Of a stretch of 64,000 nucleotides of DNA, positions 17,113-26,126 are shown in pieces. Positions within the stretch are counted from its first letter, which is position 1; each line of letters starts with the position of its first letter. Under the pieces are notes generated by a model. The model made no database searches. It saw only the letters and a program-made list of their open reading frames with translations, and was not told where the DNA came from. Origin of the DNA: Serratia nevei (GTDB lineage Bacteria > Pseudomonadota > Gammaproteobacteria > Enterobacterales > Enterobacteriaceae); the NCBI RefSeq assembly GCF_024160145.1, contig NZ_JAMYWQ010000001.1, positions 356,413-420,412 of the forward strand, given 5' to 3'. Made by a program: the position numbers and the translations under genes.

Positions 17113-18909
17113 TTACCAGCTCAGCCCCGTGCCGCGAGGGAACGCCACCTTGCCCGTATTGGTTTCCACATCGTAGTCATGCCAGGTGTTGACCGGCAGT
17201 TTGCCCTGCGGTTTGATTTTGCCCGTCAGCACCTGCGCCAAAGAGACCATCGAAGGGCCACGCCACACGCCGCTGTCATAACCGTAGTAGGAGTAGGTGG
17301 CGACGGCCGCCTCCACCTCTGCGGCATAGTTCACGATATCGTAAGGGGCGCGCAGTGAGAGGTGAACGCGTTTTTTCCCCTGTTCGGCGGCGTATTTCAA
17401 CCAGCCCGGATAAGGGCTGCTGTCATTGCTCGCTCCGGTTGCAGAGGTAACGACCCCATCCTGTTCAGCCGGCGTAAAGCGGGTTGAAAGGGTTCCGAGC
17501 AAGAACACGTCGCAGCCGGCAATATGTTCCCTGACCTGGGCGTCGCTCAGCGCCGTTTCCTTCGCGGCGACGACGTTCTGATACCCCTCCTGCGCCATCA
17601 CACGCGCAATGCCGCTGGCCTGCTCGCCCCACGGCGTCAGAATAAAGTAGCGCAGCGCCTTGTCCTTGAACGGCAACAGGCTGTGGCGGTTGATCACCAC
17701 GGTAATAGAACGATCGGCGATGCGTTTTTCCAGCTTGTGCGCTGACGACGCAACGTCGTTGGAACACGGCTTCTCGCTATGCCCCATCAGGCTATGGCGT
17801 AATTTCAGGCGCAAAATTCGCTCGACCGAGGCATCGATATCAGCTTCGTTGAGATGCCCGGTTTTCACCCTATCCGCAAGGTAACGGATCAGATCCGGCA
17901 GCAGGCTCGACTGGGCCGGCGAGGCCATGCTGACGGGCATCAGGGCAATGTCCACCCCGGCGGCAAAGACGTTTTCAGCCGCCGCTTGCTGGCTGAAATG
18001 CTCGGCAATCGCGCCCATATCCAGCGCATCTGAAATCGTTACGCCCGCATACCCCAACTCATTGCGCAGGATCTGGGTCTGAATTTCATGCGACATGGTG
18101 GCGGGCACCGTGATTTTTTCACCGCTGCGGGTGTCTATCTGGCGGTTATCCAATGCCGGGTACTGAATATGCGCGGTCATCACCATATCCGGCGCCGCGC
18201 AGCGATCGATGGCCTGCTTGTAAGGGGCGATATCGATGGCAAAGGCCTCTTCCCGCGTGCGATCGACGCGCGGCAAACCGGTGTGCGAGTCGGTGGAGGT
18301 GCTGCCATGGCCGGGGAAGTGTTTATACGCGGTGATCAGCCCCTGGTGTTTCATGCCCGCCACCATCTTCTCTGCCAGACGAGAAACGGTGTTCTTATCA
18401 TCGCTGAAGGCGCGAACGTTAATCACCGGGTTGAACGGGTTGGTGTTGACATCCACGACCGGGGCAAAGTTGGTATTGATATGCAACGCGCGCATATCCT
18501 GGGCCATCAGCTTGCCCTGTTCAACGGCGAGCTGTTCATCCGCGCCCCCTTCAATCGCCGCCGCCAGCGCCATATTGCCGGGGAATGAGGCATAGTCGCC
18601 GCGCGGCAGCCGGAACACGTTACCGCCTTCGTTATCCGTGCCAATAAACAAACGAATGCCCGCGTGGGTTTTCATCGCGGCATACCAGGCCGTCAACGTT
18701 TTGATCTGCTGCTTGTCTTTCAGATTATTGGCAAACAGGATCACCCCACCCACGTGGTTATCCGCAATCAGCTTGCCAATGGCTTCATCGGGAACGGTCA
18801 TATCCTGATTGCTGCTACCGTTTTGATCCCAGTAGCGAAAATCCAGCATGATTTTTTGCCCGATCTTCTCTTCCAGCGTCATGTTTTTGACTTTCTGTTT
18901 AATATCCAC
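17113..18909 (-). CDS. Two-domain glycoside hydrolase family 3 protein, NagZ-like
   Basis: 598 residues starting from GTG at 18909, which has a strong Shine-Dalgarno (cggaggtttact). The N-terminal barrel carries the NagZ catalytic loop KHFPGHGSTSTDSH (His-Asp pair) and the nucleophile strand VTISDALDMGA. The remaining ~230 residues form the alpha/beta/alpha C-terminal domain that single-domain NagZ (about 340 aa) lacks. It resembles the two-domain beta-N-acetylglucosaminidases of Gram-positives. No signal peptide is visible, so it is probably cytoplasmic. Likely substrates are GlcNAc-anhMurNAc muropeptides or chito-oligosaccharides. It may share a transcript with digH. Confidence 0.85.
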   Translation of the reverse strand: MDIKQKVKNMTLEEKIGQKIMLDFRYWDQNGSSNQDMTVPDEAIGKLIADNHVGGVILFANNLKDKQQIKTLTAWYAAMKTHAGIRLFIGTDNEGGNVFRLPRGDYASFPGNMALAAAIEGGADEQLAVEQGKLMAQDMRALHINTNFAPVVDVNTNPFNPVINVRAFSDDKNTVSRLAEKMVAGMKHQGLITAYKHFPGHGSTSTDSHTGLPRVDRTREEAFAIDIAPYKQAIDRCAAPDMVMTAHIQYPALDNRQIDTRSGEKITVPATMSHEIQTQILRNELGYAGVTISDALDMGAIAEHFSQQAAAENVFAAGVDIALMPVSMASPAQSSLLPDLIRYLADRVKTGHLNEADIDASVERILRLKLRHSLMGHSEKPCSNDVASSAHKLEKRIADRSITVVINRHSLLPFKDKALRYFILTPWGEQASGIARVMAQEGYQNVVAAKETALSDAQVREHIAGCDVFLLGTLSTRFTPAEQDGVVTSATGASNDSSPYPGWLKYAAEQGKKRVHLSLRAPYDIVNYAAEVEAAVATYSYYGYDSGVWRGPSMVSLAQVLTGKIKPQGKLPVNTWHDYDVETNTGKVAFPRGTGLSW

Positions 18910-19211
18910 AGTAAACCTCCGTTTAAAGCACCCGTTAATGACAGAAGAAAAGATACCCCGAAGGGCGCATAGCGTCCTGCCATTCTGTTTGTTCCAGCGA
19001 TTGGACAACGGCGAACGGAAAATGGATTAAACAAAATACAAACGAACAGGAGAAAATCCATCAATGAATCAAAATACTACGTATACCGGGTGTATGGCGT
19101 GCCCTGCCGCCAGAGGCCGCTATGGCGCATTTTCCGCTGCCAAGGCGGGTGGGCAGTGAAGCTACCCCCGGCTCAGGGGCCGATGTTGCCCCCAGTCCGC
19201 CATTCTTCTAT
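18910..19211. other. Intergenic region upstream of tus with one small open frame
   Basis: About 330 bases separate the divergent GH3 gene and tus. A 31-codon frame (19064-19159, plus strand) has an AGGAG 11 bases before its ATG and contains two Cys (TGCMACPA), but it matches nothing I recognise. No other gene is visible. Promoters for both flanking genes should lie here. Confidence 0.35.
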
Positions 19212-19227
19212 AGTATGTTGTAACTAA
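19212..19227 (+). other. Replication terminus (Ter) site
   Basis: AGTATGTTGTAACTAA fits the Ter consensus AGNATGTTGTAAYKAA at every position. It lies 14 bases before the tus start codon, as TerB does in E. coli. The strand is given by the consensus reading. In this orientation the fork-blocking face is on the left, so forks moving left to right should be arrested. Tus bound here would also repress its own promoter. Confidence 0.93.
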
Positions 19228-19241
19228 TATAGGAGCGCGCG

Positions 19242-20180
19242 ATGAGCAGATACGATGTGATTGGCCGGATGAACGCCTGCTTTACCGAGCTGGAGCAGGC
19301 GCTCGGCGCGCTGCAGCAGCAGATCGCCCCACTGCGATTGCTGGCGGCGCGGGTGTTCAGCCTGCCGGAGGTTGAAAAAGGCCAGGAACATCAGGCTATC
19401 TCGCATATCGCGGTCGAACAGCATGTGGGGCAAGCGGCGCGCGATCTGGCGCTGGAGCACTATCAGCGGCTGTTCATCCACCATAACCGGGAGAATGTCA
19501 GCAGCAAGGCCGCCGTGCGCCTGCCCGGCGTCCTCTGTCTGGCGGTGGAGCAGCCGGAGTATCAGGCGCTGCAAACGCAGCTGGCGCTGATCAACCGCCT
19601 GAAGGGCGAACTGGAACAGATTATCACCGTCGATTCCGGCCTGGCGCCGGAGCAGCGTTTCGAATTCGTGCACACCCATCTGCACGGGCTGATTACCCTC
19701 AGCGCCTATCGCACCCTCACCGCCCTGACCAATCCCGACTCCGTGCGCTTCGGCTGGGCCAACAAGCACATCATCAAAAACGTCAGGCGGGACGACATCC
19801 TGACGCAGCTGGAGAAAAGCCTGAAAGCCGGCCGCGCGGTGCCGCCGCACAGCCGTGAACAGTGGGCTGCCCTGGTCAGCCGCGAGATAGACGACGTCAG
19901 CCGCCTGCCGCAGCACGCGACGCTGAAAATCAAGCGGCCGGTCAAAGTGCAGCCCATTGCCCGGGTGTGGTATCAGCAGCAGCAAAAGCAGGTGCAGCAC
20001 CCCTGCCCGCTGCCGCTGATCGCCCTGTGTCAGGTGGAGAGCGGCGCGGCGGTGCCGAAAATTGGCGAGCTGCTCAACTACGACGCCGACACGGTGAAAC
20101 ACCGTTACAAACCCGACGCCCGGCCGCTGCGGCTGCTGGTGCCGCGCCTGCACCTGTATACCGACGATGCTACTCGCTGA
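19242..20180 (+). CDS. tus: Tus, DNA replication terminus site-binding protein
   Basis: 312 residues, against 309 in E. coli Tus. Blocks strongly conserved with E. coli include [25 protein letters not shown] and [18 protein letters not shown]. The C-terminal [24 protein letters not shown] forms part of the DNA clamp. Tus binds Ter DNA as a monomer and stops DnaB-driven forks from one side. The ATG has AGGAG ten bases ahead, directly after the Ter site, so expression is probably autoregulated. Its 3' end overlaps a convergent VOC gene by 11 bases. Confidence 0.95.
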   Translation: MSRYDVIGRMNACFTELEQALGALQQQIAPLRLLAARVFSLPEVEKGQEHQAISHIAVEQHVGQAARDLALEHYQRLFIHHNRENVSSKAAVRLPGVLCLAVEQPEYQALQTQLALINRLKGELEQIITVDSGLAPEQRFEFVHTHLHGLITLSAYRTLTALTNPDSVRFGWANKHIIKNVRRDDILTQLEKSLKAGRAVPPHSREQWAALVSREIDDVSRLPQHATLKIKRPVKVQPIARVWYQQQQKQVQHPCPLPLIALCQVESGAAVPKIGELLNYDADTVKHRYKPDARPLRLLVPRLHLYTDDATR

Positions 20181-20538
20181 GGGTATACACCCGCAGGCGA
20201 TGGCCGTCCGGATCGCGCGCCACGAAGGTGTAGCCGAATTCCATCTCGGTCGGCGTTTGCTCGATAGGCAGCCCGAGTTCACGCCACTGGTTATAGCGCG
20301 CCTCGACCTCTTGCGGGTCCTGGCACAAAAAACCCAGTTCACCGCCGCCGCCGGTCAACGTAGCCGTCGGTTTTACCCCCTGTTTGGCCCACATCCCCAG
20401 CTTGAAGCCGTTGTTGAGCATGAACAGGGCGAAACCGGGGGAAAGTTCCACCGGCGCCTGCCCCAGCAAGCGTTGATAAAAGGCGGCGCTGTTCAGCGGG
20501 TTGTCGACGTAAAGCAGAGTCATGCTGGGAAGAGTCAT
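20170..20538 (-). CDS. VOC (glyoxalase/bleomycin-resistance fold) protein
   Basis: 122 residues. The paired beta-alpha-beta-beta-beta modules are marked by [19 protein letters not shown] at the N-terminus and [18 protein letters not shown] at the C-terminus. The usual C-terminal metal-ligand Glu of glyoxalase I is replaced by Arg (HRLRVY), so a binding role rather than metal catalysis is possible. It lies 90 bases downstream of a WYL regulator on the same strand and is probably its target. Confidence 0.82.
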   Translation of the reverse strand: MTLPSMTLLYVDNPLNSAAFYQRLLGQAPVELSPGFALFMLNNGFKLGMWAKQGVKPTATLTGGGGELGFLCQDPQEVEARYNQWRELGLPIEQTPTEMEFGYTFVARDPDGHRLRVYTLSE

Positions 20539-20627
20539 CGGTCTGTCCTCTGGGTGATGGGAACCGGCCGGTTCCCGATAGGTACAGACTAAGGCGTGCG
20601 ACTGACAGTTTATGGCAGCAGCAAACG

Positions 20628-21317
20628 TTATTGCTCTGCAATGCCCTCACTGAGGCGCCACTCTTTCAGCAGTAGCCGCCGGCCTCGCGGATAACGCTGT
20701 TCCAGCGGCGTGGCGGCCTGAATGCGATCGAGACGAAAATGGCGCACGGCCTGGCGCAGCTCGCACCAGGCGACCAGTATCTGGAACTGGTCGAAAAAGC
20801 CCAGCGCAAAGGGCCACAGAAGGCGTTCGCTGCGCTGCCCCGCCAGATCGAGATAGTCGATATGCAGCTTGCGCTCGCGGCGGATGGTGTCGCGGATCAG
20901 CACCCGCATCTCATCCGCCACCGGCGGCGTCTGAGCCGGCGCGATCAACAGCGTGTTGGCCTCCAGCTCTTCCCGGAGCGCAGGCGGCAGCACGTCGGCG
21001 ATCTTGGCCAGCGCCTGGCGCGCCGCGTTCGCCAGCTGGCTGTCGCCGCGGCGGCTAACCCAGCGCATGCCCAGCACCAACGCTTCTGTCTCCGCCTGCG
21101 AGAACATCAGCGGCGGCAGCATAAAACCGGGGCGCAGCACATAGCCGACGCCCGCCTCACCGGCGATCTCCGCCCCCTGCTGCTGCAGCGTGGCGATATC
21201 GCGGTACAGCGTGCGCATGCTGATGCCCAGCGACTGTGCCAACGCATGGCCCGCCACCGGATAACGGTGGCTACGCAGCAACTGCATCAGATCGAGTAAA
21301 CGTTGCGCACGCGACAT
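20628..21317 (-). CDS. YafY/WYL-domain transcriptional regulator
   Basis: 229 residues. The N-terminal HTH_11 helix-turn-helix (about 1-58) has RLLDLMQLLRSHRYPVAGHALAQ and SMRTLYRDIATLQQQG. A WYL-type ligand domain (about 130-205) follows, with LHIDYLDLAGQRSERLLWPFALGFFDQFQILVAWC. Start at 21317 (MSRAQRLLDLM) is typical. It lies one base after the stop of the LysR gene upstream and 90 bases before the VOC gene, so the three minus-strand genes may be co-transcribed. The ligand is unknown. Confidence 0.85.
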   Translation of the reverse strand: MSRAQRLLDLMQLLRSHRYPVAGHALAQSLGISMRTLYRDIATLQQQGAEIAGEAGVGYVLRPGFMLPPLMFSQAETEALVLGMRWVSRRGDSQLANAARQALAKIADVLPPALREELEANTLLIAPAQTPPVADEMRVLIRDTIRRERKLHIDYLDLAGQRSERLLWPFALGFFDQFQILVAWCELRQAVRHFRLDRIQAATPLEQRYPRGRRLLLKEWRLSEGIAEQ

Positions 21318-21318
21318 G

Positions 21319-22209
21319 TTACGGCTCCCTGCATAACGCGGTTTGGACAAAATCGGCAAAGGCCCGCGCCTTGGCCGAAACGAAATGACCGCCGGGGAAC
21401 ACCGCCCACAGCGCCAGCGGCGGCAGCTGCCAGTCCGCTAATGCCGCGATCGCCGCCCCGCTTCGCAACTCTCTGCGGAACATGCCTTCGCTGCCGATAG
21501 TGGGCCCGAACCCCGCCAGCACCAGCTCGCGCACGCACTCCGCCGCATTGACCCGCATGCGCCCCGGCAGCCGCAGCGCATGCTGCTCTCCTTCGCGGCT
21601 GAAGCGCCACGGCTCGCCGCCGCCACGGCGATGGTAAATCACCATCTCATGCTGCAACAGATCTTCCGGCCGCTGCGGCATGCCGGCGGCGGCAAAATAG
21701 CCGGGCGTACCGATCACGCACTGCTTCACCTCACCCAGTTTGCGGGCGGTAAAGCCGGAGTCTTCCAGTTCGCCGACGCACAGGGCGATATCGATGCCCT
21801 CTTCAATCAGCGACAGGTTGCCGTCATCCAGTAGCAGATCGACGCTCAAACGCGGGTTGGCACGCATAAACGCCGTCAAATCAGGCAAGGGAACGATGCG
21901 GGCGAACACCGCCGCCGAAGCGACCCGCAGCCGGCCGCTCAGCGTCTCGCCGGTGCTCTGCACCAGCGCTTCGGTCTCCGCCAACTCATTCAGGATACGC
22001 CGGGTGCGTTGATACAGCTGCTGCCCCGCATCCGTCGGCTGCAGGCCGTGGGTCGAGCGCAGCATCAGGCGTGTGCCGAGCTGCTGTTCCAGCCGCGCCA
22101 CCGCTTTCGATACCGCCGGCTGCCCCACGTGTAGCCGCGCCGCCGCTGCGGTAAAAGAACCGCTCTCGTAAACGCAGGCATAGGTTTCGTAATCGGCAAA
22201 TTTACCCAT
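21319..22209 (-). CDS. LysR-family transcriptional regulator
   Basis: 296 residues. The helix-turn-helix is at about 3-62 (FADYETYACVYESGSFTAAAARL, GQPAVSKAVARLEQQLG), and the effector domain at about 90-290. Start at 22209 (MGKFADYE) is preferred to an earlier ATG in the intergenic region. It is divergent from a peroxiredoxin-like gene across 102 bases, so it probably controls it. It runs without a gap into the WYL regulator. Confidence 0.86.
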   Translation of the reverse strand: MGKFADYETYACVYESGSFTAAAARLHVGQPAVSKAVARLEQQLGTRLMLRSTHGLQPTDAGQQLYQRTRRILNELAETEALVQSTGETLSGRLRVASAAVFARIVPLPDLTAFMRANPRLSVDLLLDDGNLSLIEEGIDIALCVGELEDSGFTARKLGEVKQCVIGTPGYFAAAGMPQRPEDLLQHEMVIYHRRGGGEPWRFSREGEQHALRLPGRMRVNAAECVRELVLAGFGPTIGSEGMFRRELRSGAAIAALADWQLPPLALWAVFPGGHFVSAKARAFADFVQTALCREP

Positions 22210-22311
22210 GACATTCCTTAATGGAATAACGATTAGCACTTATTGCAGTCTACACGCGCTCTTCCAGAATGGACAAGATGAACGCCTCCCTCATTTTCGC
22301 CAGGAAAACAC

Positions 22312-22977
22312 ATGACACTGCAAAATAAACTCGATGCCTTCAAAGCGGAGTTCGAAGCCGGCAAACTGCCGTTCACACTCACAGAACGCGAGCACGCGCT
22401 GCTGCGTGAAGCGATCCAAACGCAGGTCGCTTCCGGCATCGCCGAACGCGCGCTGAAGGTCGGCGACGCCGCGCCCGGCTTTACCCTGCCGGACGGTGAA
22501 AACCGGCTGTGCGCTTCTGCGGCGCTGTTGGCGAACGGGCCGCTGGTGGTCAGTTTTTATCGCGGCATCTGGTGCCCCTACTGCACGCTCGATCTGCAGG
22601 CGCTGCAGGCCGCACTGCCCGTCATCACGCAACGCGGCGCGCAGCTCGTGGCCATTTCACCGCAAGACCAGGCGCATAACCGCCAGGCCGCGCGCGATCA
22701 CGATCTCACTTTTCCGCTGCTCAGCGATGCCGGCAACCGTCTGGCGGCCCAATTCGGCCTGCGTTACCGCTTGCCGGACGCGTTGATCGCCCTGTATCAA
22801 CAGCGGCTCGGCCTCAGTCTGGCGCAGTTCAACCAGGATGACAGCTGGACGCTGCCGCTGCCGGCGCGGTTCGTCATCGCCCGTGATGGCCGCATCGCCT
22901 ATGCCGAAGCGCACGCCGATTACACCCGGCGGCCGGAGCCACAGGCGCTGTTGTCGGTATTGGAAAGATTGGCTTGA
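22312..22977 (+). CDS. Peroxiredoxin-like thioredoxin-fold protein (AhpC/TSA family)
   Basis: 221 residues. A helical N-terminal extension (about 1-45) precedes a thioredoxin fold with the motif FYRGIWCPYCTLDLQ (Cys-Pro-Tyr-Cys, about 82-85). AISPQDQAHNRQAARDHDLTFPLLSD is typical of the family. It probably reduces peroxides using the first Cys as the peroxidatic residue and the second as the resolving one; no direct partner reductase is nearby. It is divergent from a LysR gene, suggesting oxidant-induced expression. Confidence 0.83.
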   Translation: MTLQNKLDAFKAEFEAGKLPFTLTEREHALLREAIQTQVASGIAERALKVGDAAPGFTLPDGENRLCASAALLANGPLVVSFYRGIWCPYCTLDLQALQAALPVITQRGAQLVAISPQDQAHNRQAARDHDLTFPLLSDAGNRLAAQFGLRYRLPDALIALYQQRLGLSLAQFNQDDSWTLPLPARFVIARDGRIAYAEAHADYTRRPEPQALLSVLERLA

Positions 22978-22981
22978 AAAG

Positions 22982-23003
22982 ACGGGGCGCAACCGCGCCC
23001 CGT
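22982..23003 (-). terminator. Terminator after fumC
   Basis: Arms ACGGGGCGC (22982-22990) and GCGCCCCGT (22995-23003) form a perfect 9-bp stem. Read on the minus strand it is followed by CTTTTC, so it mainly serves fumC. The convergent peroxiredoxin-like gene ends 5 bases away. Confidence 0.7.
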
Positions 23004-23018
23004 TAAAACATGAAGTGA

Positions 23019-24416
23019 TTACTTCTGCATGCTGCCGACCATCGCTTCCGGCCGCACCCACTCGTCGAACTGCGCTTCGGTCAGATAGCCCAGTTTCAGC
23101 GCCGCGGCTTTCAGCGTCAGCCCTTCCTTGTGTGCTTTCTTGGCGATTTCCGCCGCCTTGTCGTAGCCGATGTGGGTATTGAGCGCCGTCACCAGCATCA
23201 GCGATTCGTTCAGCAATTGGGTGATGCGATCGCGATTCGGTTCGATGCCCACCGCGCAGTGCTCGTTAAAGCCCTGCATGCCGTCGGCCAGCAGGCGAAT
23301 AGACTGCAGGTAGTTGTGGATCACCATCGGGCGGAATACGTTCAGCTCGAAGTTGCCGGAAGCACCGCCGATGTTCACCGCCACGTCGTTGCCCAGCACC
23401 TGGGCGCACAGCATGGTCATCGCTTCGCACTGGGTCGGGTTGACCTTGCCCGGCATGATCGAGCTGCCCGGTTCGTTCTCCGGGATAGCAATTTCGCCAA
23501 TGCCGCAGCGCGGGCCGGACGCCAGCCAGCGCACGTCGTTGGCGATCTTCATCAGCGAGGCCGCCAGCCCTTTCAGCGCGCCATGCCCCTGCACCAGCGC
23601 GTCGCAGGTCGCCAGCGCTTCGAATTTGTTCGGGGCGGTGACGAACGGCTGATGAGTCAATTCCGCCAACGCTTTAGCCACGCGCACCGCATATTCCGGA
23701 TGGGTGTTCAGGCCGGTGCCGACCGCCGTGCCGCCCAGCGCCAGCTCGGCAATGTGCGGGATGCTGTCCTCGATATGTTTCAGGTTGTGCGCCAGCATCG
23801 CCGCCCAGCCGGATATCTCCTGGCCCAGGGTCAGCGGCGTGGCGTCCTGCAGGTGGGTGCGGCCGATTTTGACGATGTCGCGGTAGGCTTCGGCCTTGTC
23901 GCGCAGCGTCTTGTGCAGCACTTTCAGCTCGGGGATCAGGTGTTCGCGCAGCGCGATCACCGCCGCCACGTGCATCGCGGTAGGGAATACGTCGTTGGAA
24001 CTTTGGCTCTTGTTGACGTCGTCGTTCGGGTGCACCTTGCGTTCTTCGCCGCGCACGCCGCCCAGCAGCTCGCTGGCGCGGTTGGCCAACACTTCGTTCA
24101 TGTTCATGTTGGTCTGGGTGCCGGAGCCGGTTTGCCAGATTGACAGCGGAAACTGGTCGGCGTGGCGCTCCGCCAGCACTTCGTCGGCGGCTTTAATGAT
24201 GGCGGCGCCCCGCTCGGCCGGCAGCAGCCCCAGATCCACGTTCACCTGTGCGGCAGCGCGCTTGGTCAACGCCAGCGCATGGATCAGTGCGGTCGGCATC
24301 TTTTCGCTGGAAATGCGAAAATGCGCCAACGAGCGCTGGGTCTGCGCGCCCCACAGCTTATCGGCCGGTACTTCAATGGGGCCCATGGAGTCTTTTTCAA
24401 TACGAACGCCTGCCAT
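23019..24416 (-). CDS. fumC: Fumarase C (class II, iron-independent)
   Basis: 465 residues, highly similar to E. coli FumC (467 aa). The fumarase/aspartase signature [11 protein letters not shown] is present (about 317-327), as are the active-site blocks [26 protein letters not shown] and [16 protein letters not shown]. It interconverts fumarate and malate without an iron-sulfur cluster and stays active under iron limitation or superoxide stress. Two adjacent ATG codons exist (24417 and 24414 as the low ends). The second is better spaced from AAGGAG. Unlike E. coli, no fumA lies between fumC and manA. Confidence 0.96.
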   Translation of the reverse strand: MAGVRIEKDSMGPIEVPADKLWGAQTQRSLAHFRISSEKMPTALIHALALTKRAAAQVNVDLGLLPAERGAAIIKAADEVLAERHADQFPLSIWQTGSGTQTNMNMNEVLANRASELLGGVRGEERKVHPNDDVNKSQSSNDVFPTAMHVAAVIALREHLIPELKVLHKTLRDKAEAYRDIVKIGRTHLQDATPLTLGQEISGWAAMLAHNLKHIEDSIPHIAELALGGTAVGTGLNTHPEYAVRVAKALAELTHQPFVTAPNKFEALATCDALVQGHGALKGLAASLMKIANDVRWLASGPRCGIGEIAIPENEPGSSIMPGKVNPTQCEAMTMLCAQVLGNDVAVNIGGASGNFELNVFRPMVIHNYLQSIRLLADGMQGFNEHCAVGIEPNRDRITQLLNESLMLVTALNTHIGYDKAAEIAKKAHKEGLTLKAAALKLGYLTEAQFDEWVRPEAMVGSMQK

Positions 24417-24419
24417 CAT

Positions 24420-24806
24420 TGTCTCCTTAGCATAATGCCTAAAATTATAGGGTTAGGCCGACGCGCTCCCCCCCGTCGGCATGCACTCCCAGTATAGTGA
24501 CATAATAACTATTCGCATTAAGAGAGTTGTCTCACAGCACGTTTCAACTCTTTATCTATTAATAATACGGTTATTTGCCAACGGTCCCCCCGCCGCCACC
24601 GCGCCATTTGAGGCGCCAATCGTTCTCACGTTATACTTTGGCCACATTGCCGGGCGCGGCGCTATCCGGCGTTATTTTGATCGCGCCCATGATTTTACCG
24701 GCCGATGCAGGCGTATGATGGCCGTCGGCACGGATTGAGTTAATCACACAAAATCAGTAAGTTATTGGCCGACAATACGGCAATGACGCAAAGGACGTTT
24801 ACCGAC
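24420..24806. other. fumC/manA divergent intergenic region
   Basis: 387 bases that should hold the divergent promoters. In E. coli, fumA occupies this position; no remnant of fumA coding sequence is visible. An 85-codon plus-strand frame (24481-24738) has no family likeness or Shine-Dalgarno and is probably chance. The AT-rich part (24490-24580) is the likely promoter area. Confidence 0.4.
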
Positions 24807-25985
24807 ATGCAAAAAATGACCAACGCGGTACAAAATTACGCCTGGGGCAGCCACGATGCGCTGACCCGTCTTTACGGCATCGCCAACCCCGCTAATCAGC
24901 CGATGGCCGAACTGTGGATGGGCGCCCATCCCAAGAGCCCTTCCCGCGTGCCGGGCACCGATGGCGAACTGCGTTCGCTGCGCGATGTGATCGATGATGA
25001 CCAGCCAAAGCAGCTGGGCGCCGAGGTCGCCAGCCGCTTTGGCGAGTTACCTTTCCTGTTTAAAGTGCTGTGCGCCGATCAACCGCTGTCGATCCAGGTT
25101 CACCCGAGCAAAACGGCGGCCGAGATTGGCTTCGCGAAAGAGAATGCCGCCGGTATCCCGCTGAACGCCGCCGAACGCAACTACAAAGATGCCAACCACA
25201 AGCCCGAGCTGGTGTTCGCCCTGACGCCGTTCCTGGCGATGAACGGTTTTCGCGAACTGGCCGATATCGTTTCCCTGCTGCAGCCGATCGCCGGCGCGCA
25301 CCACGATATCGCCGCCTTTCTGCAGCAGCCGGACACCGCGCATCTGGCTACCCTGTTCGCCAGCCTGCTGACGATGAGCGGCGAGCAAAAGTCGCTGGCG
25401 CTCGGCGTGCTGAAAGCCGCACTCAACAACCAGCAGGGCGAGCCCTGGGATACCGTGCGCTTTATCGCCGGTTTCTATCCGGACGACAGCGGCCTGTTTT
25501 CACCGCTGCTGTTGAACGTGGTGCGGCTGGCACCGGGCGAAGCGATGTTCCTGTATGCCGAAACGCCGCATGCCTACCTGAAAGGCGTGGCGCTGGAGGT
25601 GATGGCCAATTCGGATAACGTGCTGCGCGCGGGCCTGACGCCGAAATTCATCGACGTACCCGAACTGCTGGCCAATCTGCAGTTCCGCCCACAGCCGGCG
25701 TCCGGCCTGCTGACCCGGCCGGAGCAACGCGGCAACGAGCTGTTTTTCCCGATCCCGGTGGAGGATTTCGCCTTCTCGCTGCACGATTTGGCCGTCGTGC
25801 CGCAGGCGCTGGCGCAGCGAAGCGCGGCCATCGTATTCTGCGTCGCCGGCGAAGCGACGCTGGAAAAATCCGGGCAGCGCCTGACGCTCAAACCGGGCGA
25901 ATCCTGCTTTATCGGGGCCTTCGAGTCCCCGGTCAGCGTCAGCGGCAGCGGCCGTATCGCCCGGGTTTATAACCAGTTGGCCTAA
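24807..25985 (+). CDS. manA: Mannose-6-phosphate isomerase
   Basis: 392 residues, matching E. coli ManA (391 aa). It has the type I PMI features VQNYAWGS, QPMAELWMGAHP, QPLSIQVHPSK (zinc ligands) and the NYKDANHKPELVFALTPF signature (about 130-147). A C-terminal cupin half is seen at about 320-390. It interconverts mannose-6-P and fructose-6-P, feeding both mannose breakdown and GDP-mannose synthesis. ATG at 24807 (MQKMTNAVQNYAWGS) matches the family. It is a likely single-gene unit ending at a terminator. Confidence 0.95.
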   Translation: MQKMTNAVQNYAWGSHDALTRLYGIANPANQPMAELWMGAHPKSPSRVPGTDGELRSLRDVIDDDQPKQLGAEVASRFGELPFLFKVLCADQPLSIQVHPSKTAAEIGFAKENAAGIPLNAAERNYKDANHKPELVFALTPFLAMNGFRELADIVSLLQPIAGAHHDIAAFLQQPDTAHLATLFASLLTMSGEQKSLALGVLKAALNNQQGEPWDTVRFIAGFYPDDSGLFSPLLLNVVRLAPGEAMFLYAETPHAYLKGVALEVMANSDNVLRAGLTPKFIDVPELLANLQFRPQPASGLLTRPEQRGNELFFPIPVEDFAFSLHDLAVVPQALAQRSAAIVFCVAGEATLEKSGQRLTLKPGESCFIGAFESPVSVSGSGRIARVYNQLA

Positions 25986-26040
25986 CCGTTGATAATTTTC
26001 AGCAAATTGCTTGCTGAAAGCGAGTGCTGCCCCCACAATT

Positions 26041-26062
26041 AAGCGCCTGCGGGCGTTTTTTG
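26041..26062 (+). terminator. Terminator after manA
   Basis: Arms CGCC (26044-26047) and GGCG (26052-26055), with a TGCG loop, are followed by TTTTTT. It lies about 60 bases past the manA stop. Confidence 0.6.
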
Positions 26063-26126
26063 TCGGCCCGTATTTGCCCCCTCCCTCACAGCGGAGGGTT
26101 ATAAGAAAAAAGGATGAAACAGAGCT

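Noticed and set aside
24481..24738. 85-codon frame between fumC and manA
   Set aside because: No ribosome-binding site or homology; region better explained as divergent promoters.
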